Of a stretch of 64,000 nucleotides of DNA, positions 8,684 through 18,647 are shown piece after piece; within the stretch, counting starts at the first letter, position 1, and every line of letters begins with the position of its first letter. Source of the DNA: Duganella sp. Root1480D1 (GTDB taxonomy: Bacteria; Pseudomonadota; Gammaproteobacteria; Burkholderiales; Burkholderiaceae_D). The translations under genes and the position numbers were made by a program. Where the stretch lies: NCBI RefSeq assembly GCF_001427305.1, contig NZ_LMFZ01000050.1, positions 184,466-248,465 on the forward strand, written 5' to 3'. The notes under the pieces are model-generated. The model did no database searches. It had not been told where the DNA came from and worked only from the letters and a program-made list of their open reading frames with translations.

Positions 8684-9801
8684 GCGAGCACCCTCCGCAG
8701 CTGGCTGCCCATCCATTCAAGCTGGTCCGCCTCCAGGCCCTGGTGGCAGGGCAGGTGCAACAGGTTCAGGCGATAGCGCCCCGATACCTCGCAATCGCTG
8801 CTGGCCAGTTCGTCCCAGCGCCAGATCGGCAGGCCGGCGTGTTTCAGCGCCGCGAAGCGGCTGTCGTCCTGCAACAGCAGCGGGAACATATAGGGCGCAC
8901 AGCCGTCCGGCAGGCTGGACCACAGCGGGCGCGCCAGGGCCAGGCCGGCCACCTGGGCTGCCCAGGTGGCGTAATGCTGGCGGCGCTGCCCGGCCAGCCG
9001 CTCGAGCCGGCTATGCCGCATGATCCAGCGCGAACCGGCCAGGCCGCTGCTGGCCGCCAGTGCCGCCTGGAACTGGTGCGAGGGCGCGCTTTCGCGGCTG
9101 CGCACATCGGCGCCGCAGGGACGCTGTGCGGCTGCCGGCGCCGGGTGGCGCGCCGGGCGCCCGCGGCGCCAGGCATCGCGCCAGCCGCGCACTTCCTGCA
9201 GCCAGCCGCGCGGCGCCAGCGCTTGCGGCGGCGCGCCCCACAGCATGCCGCCGTCGGCACAGCCAAAGAATTTCGAGGGACTGGCCACCACGTAGTGGCC
9301 GCCGCCGGGCTGGCACAGCGGAGCGCGCTGCAGCGCCACCTGCCAGGCATGGGCACAATCTTCGACCAGGGCCACGCCATGGCGGCGGCACAGCTCCTGC
9401 ACTGCCGCCACCGTGGCTGCGGCCTGCGGCACGCCGAAGTAATGGGTCAGCAGCAGCGCGGCCACGCCGCCCCCGGCCAGGCGCGCTGCCAGCGCGCCGA
9501 GCTCAGGGCTGAGGTCATCTTGCAGGGGATACAAGCCGATCGCGCCGCCCAGCGCCAGCGCCGGGTCGAGCATGGTACGGCAATGGTAAGCCGGCGCCAG
9601 CAAGGCGCCGCGCGCGCCGACGCCGGCCGCTGCGTAAGCTGCCGCCAGGGCATAGCGCCCGCGCACGAAATGCTGGCCATGCGCCGGCCAGGCAGGCCCG
9701 GCCAGCAGGCGCAAATCGCCCAGGCGAAGACCAGGCAGCACCGGCACGACCGGTGCCGGGAAATGGCAGGCAGTCGGGTCGAAACGCAAGAACTCCAGCA
9801 T
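8680..9801 (-). CDS. DegT/DnrJ/EryC1-type PLP aminotransferase
   Basis: A 373-residue protein from the ATG at 9801. Fold-type I aminotransferase features include APAYHC near the start, the cofactor aspartate in VEDCAHAW, and the PLP lysine at about K177 in SPSKFFG. Members of this family aminate sugars or, in XrtA loci, an unknown acyl/amino intermediate. The start is uncertain: the ATG at 9801 lacks a clear SD, while an in-frame GTG at 9843 is preceded by GAGGAA/AAGG; the GTG at 9879 is excluded because it overlaps the likely -10 box. This is the first gene of the minus-strand operon and is ATGA-coupled to the tandem GNAT gene. Confidence 0.8.
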   Translation of the reverse strand: MLEFLRFDPTACHFPAPVVPVLPGLRLGDLRLLAGPAWPAHGQHFVRGRYALAAAYAAAGVGARGALLAPAYHCRTMLDPALALGGAIGLYPLQDDLSPELGALAARLAGGGVAALLLTHYFGVPQAAATVAAVQELCRRHGVALVEDCAHAWQVALQRAPLCQPGGGHYVVASPSKFFGCADGGMLWGAPPQALAPRGWLQEVRGWRDAWRRGRPARHPAPAAAQRPCGADVRSRESAPSHQFQAALAASSGLAGSRWIMRHSRLERLAGQRRQHYATWAAQVAGLALARPLWSSLPDGCAPYMFPLLLQDDSRFAALKHAGLPIWRWDELASSDCEVSGRYRLNLLHLPCHQGLEADQLEWMGSQLRRVLA

Positions 9802-9866
9802 TGGGGGGCCCACCGGGCTAGTTGAATCAGCTAAGCTTACCACTCGGCCTTCTTCCTCAGCAAAGA

Positions 9867-9894
9867 ATAGTATTGGCACGTTATTTTATTCCAA
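9867..9894 (-). promoter_or_regulatory. Sigma-70-type promoter of the minus EPS operon
   Basis: On the minus strand TTGGAA (9889-9894) and TACTAT (9867-9872) are separated by 16 nt in an AT-rich part of the divergent intergenic region. Transcription would start near 9860, just ahead of the GAGGAAGAAGG SD-like stretch of the aminotransferase gene. Confidence 0.5.
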
Positions 9895-9971
9895 AAACAA
9901 CAATAAACATGCGAAATCGGCAATAATTTATTTTTTGCCCGGAATCGCACAGCGGCGCTTCCGGGGGCAGG

Positions 9972-9977
9972 TATACT
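9972..9977 (+). promoter_or_regulatory. Possible -10 element for the plus EPS operon
   Basis: TATACT lies 30 nt upstream of the acyl carrier protein ATG in an otherwise GC-rich stretch. No good -35 is found at 16-18 nt, so this promoter may depend on an activator. A TGGCACG half-site (sigma-54 -24-like) lies further upstream at 9874-9880 but has a poor -12 partner. Confidence 0.3.
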
Positions 9978-10006
9978 GCGCACTGACCGCAATCCTGGAG
10001 CATCAC

Positions 10007-10255
10007 ATGTATTTGGAAGAAGTAAAAACCATCCTGATCGACGTCCTCGCACTGGGCCCGGCCGGCCAGTCGCTGGACCAACACTCCGCCCTGCTGGGCA
10101 GCCTGCCGGAACTCGATTCTATGGCCGTCGTGCAATTGATTGGCGCGCTGGAAGAACAGTTCGGCTTCAGCATCGACGACGACGAGATCAGCGCCACCAC
10201 TTTTGCCACCCTCGGCAGCCTGGCCGCTTTCGTGCAGCACAAGCTGACGGCGTAA
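10007..10255 (+). CDS. Acyl carrier protein of the XrtA locus
   Basis: An 82-residue acidic four-helix protein. The phosphopantetheine serine is S38 in the ELDSMAV motif, which is diagnostic for acyl or peptidyl carriers. The ATG at 10007 has GGAG 7 nt upstream. It heads the plus-strand operon and is 4 nt from the next gene. With the acyl-CoA ligase and the acyltransferases it forms a dedicated acyl-activation set distinct from housekeeping fatty acid synthesis. It would need a phosphopantetheinyl transferase encoded elsewhere. The acyl group is unknown. Confidence 0.9.
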   Translation: MYLEEVKTILIDVLALGPAGQSLDQHSALLGSLPELDSMAVVQLIGALEEQFGFSIDDDEISATTFATLGSLAAFVQHKLTA

Positions 10256-10259
10256 AGCA

Positions 10260-11102
10260 ATGGCCACGGCGCCCCAAGCCTTGTTCCTGGCGCATGGCGC
10301 GGCAGCGCGCTTTGCGCTGTACCACGCGCCGGCGGCGCCGTGCCGCGGCGCCTGGCTCTACCTGCACCCGTGGGCCGAGGAAATGAACAAGGCGCGCCGC
10401 ATGGCCGCCCTGCAGTCGCGCGCCCTGGCCGCCAAAGGCTGGGCCGTGCTGCAGCTCGATTTGCATGGCTGCGGCGACAGCGCCGGCGACTTTGGCGAGG
10501 CCGGCTGGGATAGCTGGCGCGCCGACGTCGCGCTCGGCCTGGACTGGCTGCAGGCCACCCTCGGCCAGCAGCTGCCGCAGGCGCCCGGCCTGTGGGGCCT
10601 GCGCCTGGGCGCCCTGCTGGCACTCGATTACGCCAGCCGTCCGGCGGGCCCGGCGCCGTCGCAACTGCTGCTGTGGCAACCGGTGCTGCAAGGCGCCAGT
10701 CACCTGACCCAGTTCCTGCGCCTGCGCGTGGCAGCCCAGATGCTGGGCGAGGGCAATGGAGAAGGCGGCACCGACGCCTTGCGCGCCACGCTGGCCGGCG
10801 GTAGCGCCGTGGAAGTGGCCGGCTACACCCTGGCCCCGGCCATGGCCGCTGCGCTTGACACCCTCGATGCCGGCCGCCTGCCGCCGCCCTGCCCCGTCAA
10901 CTGGCTGGAAGTGGCTGCGGCAGAAGGCCGCCCGCTGTCGCCGGTTTCGCAACGCGTGCTGCAAGGCTGGCAGGCGGCCGGCGTCGATGGCCGCGCCCAG
11001 TCCGTCGCCGGCCCGCAATTCTGGGCCACCCAGGAAATCGCCGAAGCGCCCGCGCTGCTGGCAGCGACCTGTGCCATGCTGCGGGAGGCTTGCCATGCTT
11101 GA
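10260..11102 (+). CDS. Exosortase A-associated hydrolase 2 (alpha/beta fold, nucleophile Ser absent)
   Basis: A 280-residue alpha/beta-hydrolase-like protein with the oxyanion region LHPWAEE and the strand/loop LDLHGCGDS. The nucleophile elbow reads G113-L114-R115-L116-G117, so an arginine stands where Ser, Cys or Asp is expected. As far as I recall, GLRLG is also seen in relatives in other XrtA loci, so it may be a family trait rather than a local mutation. The protein may be a binding or transfer partner rather than a hydrolase. The ATG at 10260 follows the ACP stop by 4 nt, and the 3' end overlaps hydrolase 1 by 8 nt. Confidence 0.8.
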   Translation: MATAPQALFLAHGAAARFALYHAPAAPCRGAWLYLHPWAEEMNKARRMAALQSRALAAKGWAVLQLDLHGCGDSAGDFGEAGWDSWRADVALGLDWLQATLGQQLPQAPGLWGLRLGALLALDYASRPAGPAPSQLLLWQPVLQGASHLTQFLRLRVAAQMLGEGNGEGGTDALRATLAGGSAVEVAGYTLAPAMAAALDTLDAGRLPPPCPVNWLEVAAAEGRPLSPVSQRVLQGWQAAGVDGRAQSVAGPQFWATQEIAEAPALLAATCAMLREACHA

Positions 11103-11979
11103 CGAGCGCGCGCTGGCCTTCGACTGCGAAGGCGAGACCCTGGTCGGCATCCTCAGCCCCGCTGCAGCGCCGGCGCGGCGCGGCGTGCTGGTGATTGTCG
11201 GCGGCCCGCAATACCGCGCCGGCAGCCACCGCCAGTTTGCCCTGCTGGCGCGCCATCTGGCGGCGCAGGGCATCCCGGCGCTGCGCTTCGATTATCGCGG
11301 TCTGGGCGACAGCAGTGGCGCCGCCCGCACCTTCGAAGACGTGGCGGCCGATATCCGCAGCGCCATCGATGCTTTCCAGGCCGCCGTGCCCGGCTTGCAG
11401 GAAGTGGTGCTGTGGGGCCTGTGCGATGCCGCCGCGGCCGCCCTGTTCTACGGCCAGCGCGACCCGCGCGTCAGCGGCCTGGTGCTGCTCAATCCCTGGG
11501 CACGCAGCGCGGCCGGCCTGGCGCGCAGCACGCTCAAGCACTATTACTGGGCGCGCCTACGCGACCCGGCCCTGTGGCGCAAGCTGGCGCGCGGCCAGTT
11601 CGCGCTGGGCGCTTCGCTGCGCTCGCTGCTCGGGCTGGTCGGCGCGGCACGCCAGGAGGCGCCCGCCGCCGCCCCAGCCGCGACACTGCCTGCCTTGCCG
11701 CGCGATGGCAGCGCGCCCCCCCTGACACCCGACCTGCATGCACGCCTGCTGGCCGGCATGCAAGGTTTTACCGGCCGGGTCCTGTTCATCTTCAGTAGCG
11801 CCGACCTGACGGCGCAGGAGTTCCTCGACATGTGCAAGGCTTCGCCGAGCTGGCAACGCCTGCTGGCCAGACCGTCCGTGCAGCAGCTTACGCTGGACGG
11901 CGCCGACCATACTTTCTCGCGCCGCGCCTGGCGCGACCAGGTAGCCGACTGGACCGGCGCATGGGTGGCGGCATGGTAA
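11095..11979 (+). CDS. Exosortase A-associated hydrolase 1 (alpha/beta fold, Cys at the nucleophile elbow)
   Basis: A 294-residue alpha/beta-hydrolase fold protein. An N-terminal GGPQYRAGSHRQF loop is followed by FDYRGLGDS, then the elbow G108-L109-C110-D111-A112 with Cys in place of the usual Ser. A late GADHTF motif offers H272 as catalytic base. A Cys nucleophile would fit a thioesterase or acyltransferase that forms a thioester (inference). The ATG at 11095 has GGGAGG upstream and overlaps the hydrolase 2 stop by 8 nt, so the two are co-translated and may work as a pair. Confidence 0.8.
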   Translation: MLDERALAFDCEGETLVGILSPAAAPARRGVLVIVGGPQYRAGSHRQFALLARHLAAQGIPALRFDYRGLGDSSGAARTFEDVAADIRSAIDAFQAAVPGLQEVVLWGLCDAAAAALFYGQRDPRVSGLVLLNPWARSAAGLARSTLKHYYWARLRDPALWRKLARGQFALGASLRSLLGLVGAARQEAPAAAPAATLPALPRDGSAPPLTPDLHARLLAGMQGFTGRVLFIFSSADLTAQEFLDMCKASPSWQRLLARPSVQQLTLDGADHTFSRRAWRDQVADWTGAWVAAW

Positions 11980-13259
11980 AGCGCGTCCTGATGGTGGCCT
12001 TCCACTTCCCGCCGCTGCGCGGCAGCAGCGGCATCCAGCGCGCGCTGAAGTTCGTGCAATACCTGCCGGCACTGGGCTGGCAGCCGCTGCTGCTGTCGGC
12101 CCATCCGCGCGCCTACGTCAACCAGGGCCCGGACCAGCTGGCGGAAATCCCGCCGGAAGCCGTGGTCAAGCGCGCCTTTGCCCTCGACAGCGGGCGCCAC
12201 CTGGCGTGGCGCGGGCGCTACCTGGGCTGCACGGCCTGGCCCGACCGCTTCGTGAGCTGGTGCCTGGGCGCCGTGCCGGCCGGCCTGTCGCTGCTGCGCA
12301 AGTACCGCCCGCAAGTCATCTGGAGCACCTATCCGATTGCCAGCGCGACCCTGATCGGCTATCTGCTGCACAAGCTGAGCGGCTTGCCCTGGGTGGTCGA
12401 CTTCCGCGACCCGATGACCGACGAGTTTTACCCGCGCGACCCGAAGGTGCGTGCGATCCAGCGCTGGATCGAGCGCAAGGCGGTGCACAATGCGGCGCTG
12501 GTGGTGTGCACCACGCCGAGCGCGGTGGTGACCTACACCACGCGCTATCCGCAGCTGCCGCGCCAGCGCTTCACGGTACTGGAAAACGGCTATGACGAGG
12601 AAAACTTCCGCAGCGCCGGCGCGCTGGCCGTAACGCCTGCGGCCGGGCGCCCATTTACCCTGGTACACAGCGGCATCATCTATCCCTCCGAACGCGACCC
12701 GGTACCGCTGTTCCGCGCGCTGTCCGAACTCAAGGCAAGCGGCGCCGTCTCGGCCTCCCAGTTGCAGATCGTGCTGCGCGCCACGGCCCACGACGACTAC
12801 GTTGGCCGCCTGCTGGCCGAACACGGCATTGCCGACCTGGTGAGCCTGGCGCCGCCGGTGCCCTACCACGCAGCGCTGGCGGAAATGCTGACGGTGGACG
12901 GCCTGCTGCTGCTGCAAGCCAGCAACTGCAACCACCAGATCCCGGCCAAGCTGTATGAATACCTGCGCGCACGGCGGCCGATCATGGCGCTGACCGATGC
13001 CGCCGGCGATACCGCCGCCACCTTGCGCGCCGCCGGGGTCGACACCATTGCGCCGCTGGACGACAGCGCCGGCATCAAGCAGGGCTTGCTGCACTTCCTG
13101 CAACTGGCGCGCGCCGGCCAGGCGCCGCTGCCGTCGCCCGCGGCAGTGGCCGCCGCCTCGCGCCAGGCCCGCACTGCCGAACTGGCACGCTTGCTCGATA
13201 GCGTGCTGCCTCAATCGCTCGCCTTGCCCGCCACGGCAAGCTCCACGGAGAAAGTATGA
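11973..13259 (+). CDS. Glycosyltransferase, GT4-like (EPS assembly)
   Basis: 428 residues from the ATG at 11973 (a second in-frame ATG 12 nt upstream is possible). It has a GT-B architecture. The N-terminal half starts VLMVAFHFPP with a GSSGIQR loop, and an acceptor-side WVVDFRDPM motif is near residue 140. The C-terminal half has a family-4-like nucleotide-sugar end with the pattern IPAKLYEYLRARRPI, which includes the conserved E of the EX7E type. It should transfer a sugar from a nucleotide donor to the growing lipid-linked EPS unit at the cytoplasmic face. It overlaps the hydrolase 1 stop and the next gene by 4-7 nt. Confidence 0.85.
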   Translation: MVKRVLMVAFHFPPLRGSSGIQRALKFVQYLPALGWQPLLLSAHPRAYVNQGPDQLAEIPPEAVVKRAFALDSGRHLAWRGRYLGCTAWPDRFVSWCLGAVPAGLSLLRKYRPQVIWSTYPIASATLIGYLLHKLSGLPWVVDFRDPMTDEFYPRDPKVRAIQRWIERKAVHNAALVVCTTPSAVVTYTTRYPQLPRQRFTVLENGYDEENFRSAGALAVTPAAGRPFTLVHSGIIYPSERDPVPLFRALSELKASGAVSASQLQIVLRATAHDDYVGRLLAEHGIADLVSLAPPVPYHAALAEMLTVDGLLLLQASNCNHQIPAKLYEYLRARRPIMALTDAAGDTAATLRAAGVDTIAPLDDSAGIKQGLLHFLQLARAGQAPLPSPAAVAAASRQARTAELARLLDSVLPQSLALPATASSTEKV

Positions 13260-14017
13260 AGACTCGCATGCTGATGCTGGCCGCCGCCCTGTGCGCCAGC
13301 GCGATTCCCGCCAGCGCCCGCAACTATTGCGGCGGCCCGACCGGCCAGGAATGGGATTACCGCCTTGCCACGCCGCAGATGATGTCGGTGCTGGAGGGGC
13401 GCCACTTTACCGAAGACATCGAGATGGGCATCGCCGGCTACACCGGCAAGCAAGGCGATATCGGCGCCGAATACGACTATACGCTGACCAAGATGCCCAA
13501 CCATCCGCGCGCCCTGAACTCGGTCGTGCGCCTGGCGCCGCGCTATTCGAGCGGCAAGATGCCGGGTTCGCGCATGCTGATCGAGTGCTATTTCGAGCGC
13601 GCCGTGCGCATCTTCCCGGACGACCCGACGACCTGGTTCGCGTATGCGCGCTACCAGTTCATGAAGGGCAAGGAGGCGCAAGCCCTGACCATGATGGAGA
13701 AGGCTTATGCGATGTCGCCGGAAGATGCGGCCATCAATTACAACATGGGCCTGGTTTATGCCAAGCAGAAGAAGTATGACGAGGCCCTGCCTTTCGCCCA
13801 GAAGGCCTATCAGCTCAAGTTCCCCCTGCCGGCGCTGAAGCAAATGCTGGTCAAGGCCGGCAAATGGGTTGAACCGCCGCCGCTGCCGGAAGAACCAGCC
13901 GAGCAGGCGGAAGCTGGCGCCTCCGCTTCCGCGGCGTCTGCGGCTTCCGCCGCTTCGCTCGCATCCGCCGCGCCGGCGGCCAAACCTGCCGATCCGGCCG
14001 CGTCAACCAAGCCATGA
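13256..14017 (+). CDS. Periplasmic TPR protein with Ala/Pro-rich tail
   Basis: A 253-residue protein. A signal peptide (basic start, hydrophobic core, cleavage near PASA-R) is followed by a Cys-containing segment NYCGGP. TPR-like helices lie in the middle (PDDPTTWFAYARYQFMKG and AAINYNMGLVYAKQKKYDEA). The low-complexity tail after about residue 200 is rich in Pro, Glu, Ala and Ser. It probably acts as a periplasmic scaffold next to the polymerase. It overlaps the glycosyltransferase by 4 nt and the polymerase by 4 nt. I do not know a named family beyond TPR. Confidence 0.75.
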   Translation: MKTRMLMLAAALCASAIPASARNYCGGPTGQEWDYRLATPQMMSVLEGRHFTEDIEMGIAGYTGKQGDIGAEYDYTLTKMPNHPRALNSVVRLAPRYSSGKMPGSRMLIECYFERAVRIFPDDPTTWFAYARYQFMKGKEAQALTMMEKAYAMSPEDAAINYNMGLVYAKQKKYDEALPFAQKAYQLKFPLPALKQMLVKAGKWVEPPPLPEEPAEQAEAGASASAASAASAASLASAAPAAKPADPAASTKP

Positions 14018-16443
14018 TGCAACTGCTGCTGCGGCGCGGTGCAGCACTGGCCTTCTTTGGCCTGCTGCTGGCGGCGGCGAGCGTCTATCCGGCGCCCAAA
14101 CTGCTGATGGCCGTGCTGCTGGGCGGCTACATGGCTTTGCTGCTGTGGCGGCCGCAAGCCTGGCTGGTGGCGGTGCCGGCCCTGCTGCCGGTACTGGATT
14201 TCGCGCCCTGGACCGGCTGGTTCTTCCTGGAAGAACTGGACCTGCTGCTGCTGGCCACCTGCGCCGCCGGCTACTGGGCCCTGGGGCGCACGCGGGCGCC
14301 CACCAAGCTGCCGGGCCTGGCGCGCCTGGCGCTGGGCTTGTTCGTGCTGTGCTATGCGATTGCCGCCTGGCGCGGCCTGGCGCCGCTGGCCCCGCTGGAT
14401 GCCAATTCCTTCGCCAACTACACCAGTCCCTATAACGGCTTGCGCGTGCTGAAAGGCGTGTTGTGGCCCGTGCTGCTGCTGCCCCTGCTGCGCGGCACCG
14501 CCGGCGACAATGGCAGCAACCTGCAGCGCCTGCTGGTGCCCGGCATGATCCTGGGCCTGGCCGCCTGCAGCCTGGCCGCGGTGTGGGAACGCCTGGCCTT
14601 CCCCGGGCTGTTCAATTTCTCCAGCGATTACCGTCCCACCGCGCCGTTTTCCGCCATGCATACCGGTGGCGCTGCGCTGGATGCCTACCTGGCGATGTCC
14701 TTCCCCTTCGTCACGCTGTGGCTGGTCAACCATCCGCCGCCGCGCCGCCTGGCTTTGGGGCTGGCAGCGCTGGCCCTGGGACTGTTTGCCGGCCTGACGA
14801 CGTTCTCGCGCGATATCTACCTGGCCTATGCCGCGGCGGGCGGCGTCATTGCCGTGCTGGGTTCGGCGCATCACCTGCGCAGCGGTACCCTGACCGGGCG
14901 CAGCATGGTGGCGTCGGCACTGATGCTGGTCCTGACCTACTGGGTGCTGAGCCAGGTGTTCGCCCTGGGCGGCTATCGCGGCCTGGGTGCCGCGCTTGGC
15001 ATGCTGGCCACCGCGCTGCTGCTAGCAGGCGCCGCACCGCGCATGCCGCAACCGCTGGTTGCCGGCGGCTTGGCACTGCTGCTGCTGCTGCTGGTAGGCG
15101 CCATCGGCATGTTCGGTCCGGCAGGCGCCACCGACAAAGGCGCGTATGTCGCCTACGCCCTGCCGCTGCTGTGCGCCGTCGGCGGCACTGTCCTGCTGGC
15201 CGCGGGCCCGCAGGCGCAGCGGCCGTGGGGAGTACTGCTGCTGGCTGCCGCATTGCCGGCACAGGCAGTTGCGGCGGCCCTGGTGGCGCGCCATTACGGC
15301 GGCAACGATGCCTTGCCGGGGATCGCACTGGCCATCGCGCTGGCCCTGGCCATGGGCGCCAGCCGCCTGCTGCCGCAGCCGCCCTGGAAACTGGACCGCG
15401 GCACGCTGACCGTGAGCTTCTTCAGCGCCATCGTGTTTGCTGCCCTGATCCCGATTTCCGGCAGTTACTACACCGGCAGCCGCTTCGCCACCGTCGGCAA
15501 CGACCTCAATGTGCGCCTGGCGCACTGGGGCGAAGCGCTCGGCATGATGGACGACGATGCCATGACCACCGCGTTTGGCCAGGGCCTGGGCCGCTACCCG
15601 CAGGCCTTCACCTGGCAGAACACCCACGGCGAAGTGCCCGGCACATTCAGTTATGCCGAAGAGCCGCGCAACCGTTTCCTGCACCTGGGCGCGGCCCAGT
15701 ATGCGCAAGGCTTCGGCGAAGTGCTGCGCATGCTGCAGCACGTCGATGTGCAGCCGGGCAAGCGTTACCAGCTCAAGCTCGATATCCGCCGCAACAGCGC
15801 CGATGCCTCGCCGGTGGCGATGGTGTGCCTGCGCTGGCTGATTTATCCCATCGATTGCAGCGTCGCCAAGTTCGGCAAGGCGCCGCTGATTGAAGGCTGG
15901 CAAACCATTACCGGCGAACTGCCGGTACGCACTGCGCGCGCTGCCTGGGGGGCGCCGCTGGTACTGGAGTTGTACAACCGCTCGCACAAGGCGCCGCTGG
16001 AAGTCGACAATGTCAGCCTGGTGGAGCTGGATACCGGACGCGAATTGCTTCGCAATGGCAGCTTCACCGACGCCAACGATTTCTGGTTCTTCAGCAGCGA
16101 CCGCAACCACATGCCCTGGCACGTGAAGAATTTCGCAGTCAACCAGTTGTTTGAACTGGGCTGGGCCGGGGTGTTCGCGACCGCCTTCCTGCTGCTGGCA
16201 GTCGGTGCGCGCCTGGTGTCGCGCGGCCTGGCCGGCGACAGCTATGCGGCGGTTTGCCTGGCCTCGCTGACCGGCTGCATGATGGTGGGCTTGTTCGACT
16301 CCATCACCGACGTGCCGCGCCTGTCGATCGTGTTCCTGCTGGTGGCCATGGCGGGCAGTTTGAAGGCGGCGCGCAAGCGCATCAGGGTCAAGCGGCAGCG
16401 CCCCGGCGCGGAACTCGATGCAGATGCCGCCAACCTTGCCTGA
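14014..16443 (+). CDS. O-antigen ligase/Wzy-like polysaccharide polymerase with periplasmic insert
   Basis: An 809-residue multi-spanning membrane protein. Roughly ten or more hydrophobic segments fill residues 1-485. A long soluble stretch (about 489-708) follows, and two or more membrane segments lie at the end (from about 711). The SRDIY-containing loop near residue 265 is typical of Wzy_C/ligase proteins. The soluble insert contains beta-rich repeats (KRYQLKLDIRR; a LELYNRSHKAPLEVDNVSLVEL-type pattern; ELLRNGSFTDANDFW) that resemble a carbohydrate-binding jelly-roll. It should polymerise or ligate undecaprenol-linked repeat units in the periplasm. The length is well above simple Wzy proteins because of the insert. 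Confidence 0.8.
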   Translation: MMQLLLRRGAALAFFGLLLAAASVYPAPKLLMAVLLGGYMALLLWRPQAWLVAVPALLPVLDFAPWTGWFFLEELDLLLLATCAAGYWALGRTRAPTKLPGLARLALGLFVLCYAIAAWRGLAPLAPLDANSFANYTSPYNGLRVLKGVLWPVLLLPLLRGTAGDNGSNLQRLLVPGMILGLAACSLAAVWERLAFPGLFNFSSDYRPTAPFSAMHTGGAALDAYLAMSFPFVTLWLVNHPPPRRLALGLAALALGLFAGLTTFSRDIYLAYAAAGGVIAVLGSAHHLRSGTLTGRSMVASALMLVLTYWVLSQVFALGGYRGLGAALGMLATALLLAGAAPRMPQPLVAGGLALLLLLLVGAIGMFGPAGATDKGAYVAYALPLLCAVGGTVLLAAGPQAQRPWGVLLLAAALPAQAVAAALVARHYGGNDALPGIALAIALALAMGASRLLPQPPWKLDRGTLTVSFFSAIVFAALIPISGSYYTGSRFATVGNDLNVRLAHWGEALGMMDDDAMTTAFGQGLGRYPQAFTWQNTHGEVPGTFSYAEEPRNRFLHLGAAQYAQGFGEVLRMLQHVDVQPGKRYQLKLDIRRNSADASPVAMVCLRWLIYPIDCSVAKFGKAPLIEGWQTITGELPVRTARAAWGAPLVLELYNRSHKAPLEVDNVSLVELDTGRELLRNGSFTDANDFWFFSSDRNHMPWHVKNFAVNQLFELGWAGVFATAFLLLAVGARLVSRGLAGDSYAAVCLASLTGCMMVGLFDSITDVPRLSIVFLLVAMAGSLKAARKRIRVKRQRPGAELDADAANLA

Positions 16444-17268
16444 CTCTCCTGCTATGAGCGCTGCTCCACGCATCGCGGTGGCGGTTGAAGTCCTTTTGCA
16501 GCGCTTGTTTCACCTGGCGCAGGATAGAAAGCTCACGACTGTCACGGTCGAGCACATGTTGGCGCTGCTGGTAGGTGAGCCGGGCGTCTGCGCATTCCTG
16601 GATGCCAACTTGCCGCAGGAAAACCAAGCCGCACTGCGCGCCGAACTGTACCTGATGCTGGACCGGCAGCCGACTCCGCAAGCAGCGCCGCGGCGGAGCT
16701 GGCCTGACGGCCTGAAGACGCTGAAGCCGCTGGCGCGTTTCATGCTGCCACGCGGCATCAGGAGGCTCGATCAATGGCTGGACGACGCTCCGCGCTTCTC
16801 CGACGATGCCACACACGTATTGATGCGCGCCATCCTGAGGGTGCCCCCGCCAGGGGTCGTTCAGGATACCGACCTGCTGTTATCAATCATTGAGAACAGC
16901 TCGGGTCCCGCCAGCGCACTCCTGGCAAGGCACGCTGTTTCACGCTACGCTTTGCTGTGCCATGTGACGAATGCGAGGTACCCAAGGCCAGTCGCAGCAC
17001 ACCCGGAGTTGCAGGATGAGGCGGCCAAAGTACGGCTGTTCCTGCTCAACGACGATTTCAGTCCGATGGAATTTGTAGTCGACGTCCTGCAAACGGTATT
17101 TTCCAAGTCGCCGCAAGAAGCGAACGCCTTGATGCTGGAAATTCACCACAGCGGACGCGCCGCGTGCGGCATTTTTTCTCCAGACGCCGCGAAGCAGAAA
17201 CTTCGCCAGCTTGAACAACTGGCTGCCGGGCAGCAGCACCCGCTGCGCGCTGTCCTGGAAGCTGTCGA

Positions 17269-17293
<25 letters not shown>
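16418..17293 (+). CDS. ClpA N-domain/ClpS fusion protein (putative N-degron adaptor)
   Basis: A 291-residue protein. Residues about 17-185 resemble the double-helical-repeat N-domain of ClpA: TVTVEHMLALLVGEPG in the first repeat, then SDDATHVLMRAI and DTDLLLSIIENSSGPA in the second. Residues about 204-285 form a ClpS domain with LLNDDFSPMEFVVDVL and a closing HPLRAVLE. The ClpS recognition residues are kept at identical spacing: N211, D212, M217 and H243 match E. coli N34, D35, M40 and H66. No AAA+ or Walker motif is present. The start could also be the ATG at 16454. It overlaps the polymerase by 26 nt and ends 25 nt inside prsR on the other strand. Base composition is less extreme than in its neighbours. 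Confidence 0.75.
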
Positions 17294-18630
<1,337 letters not shown>

Positions 18631-18647
18631 AACAGGTCCTTGTGCCT

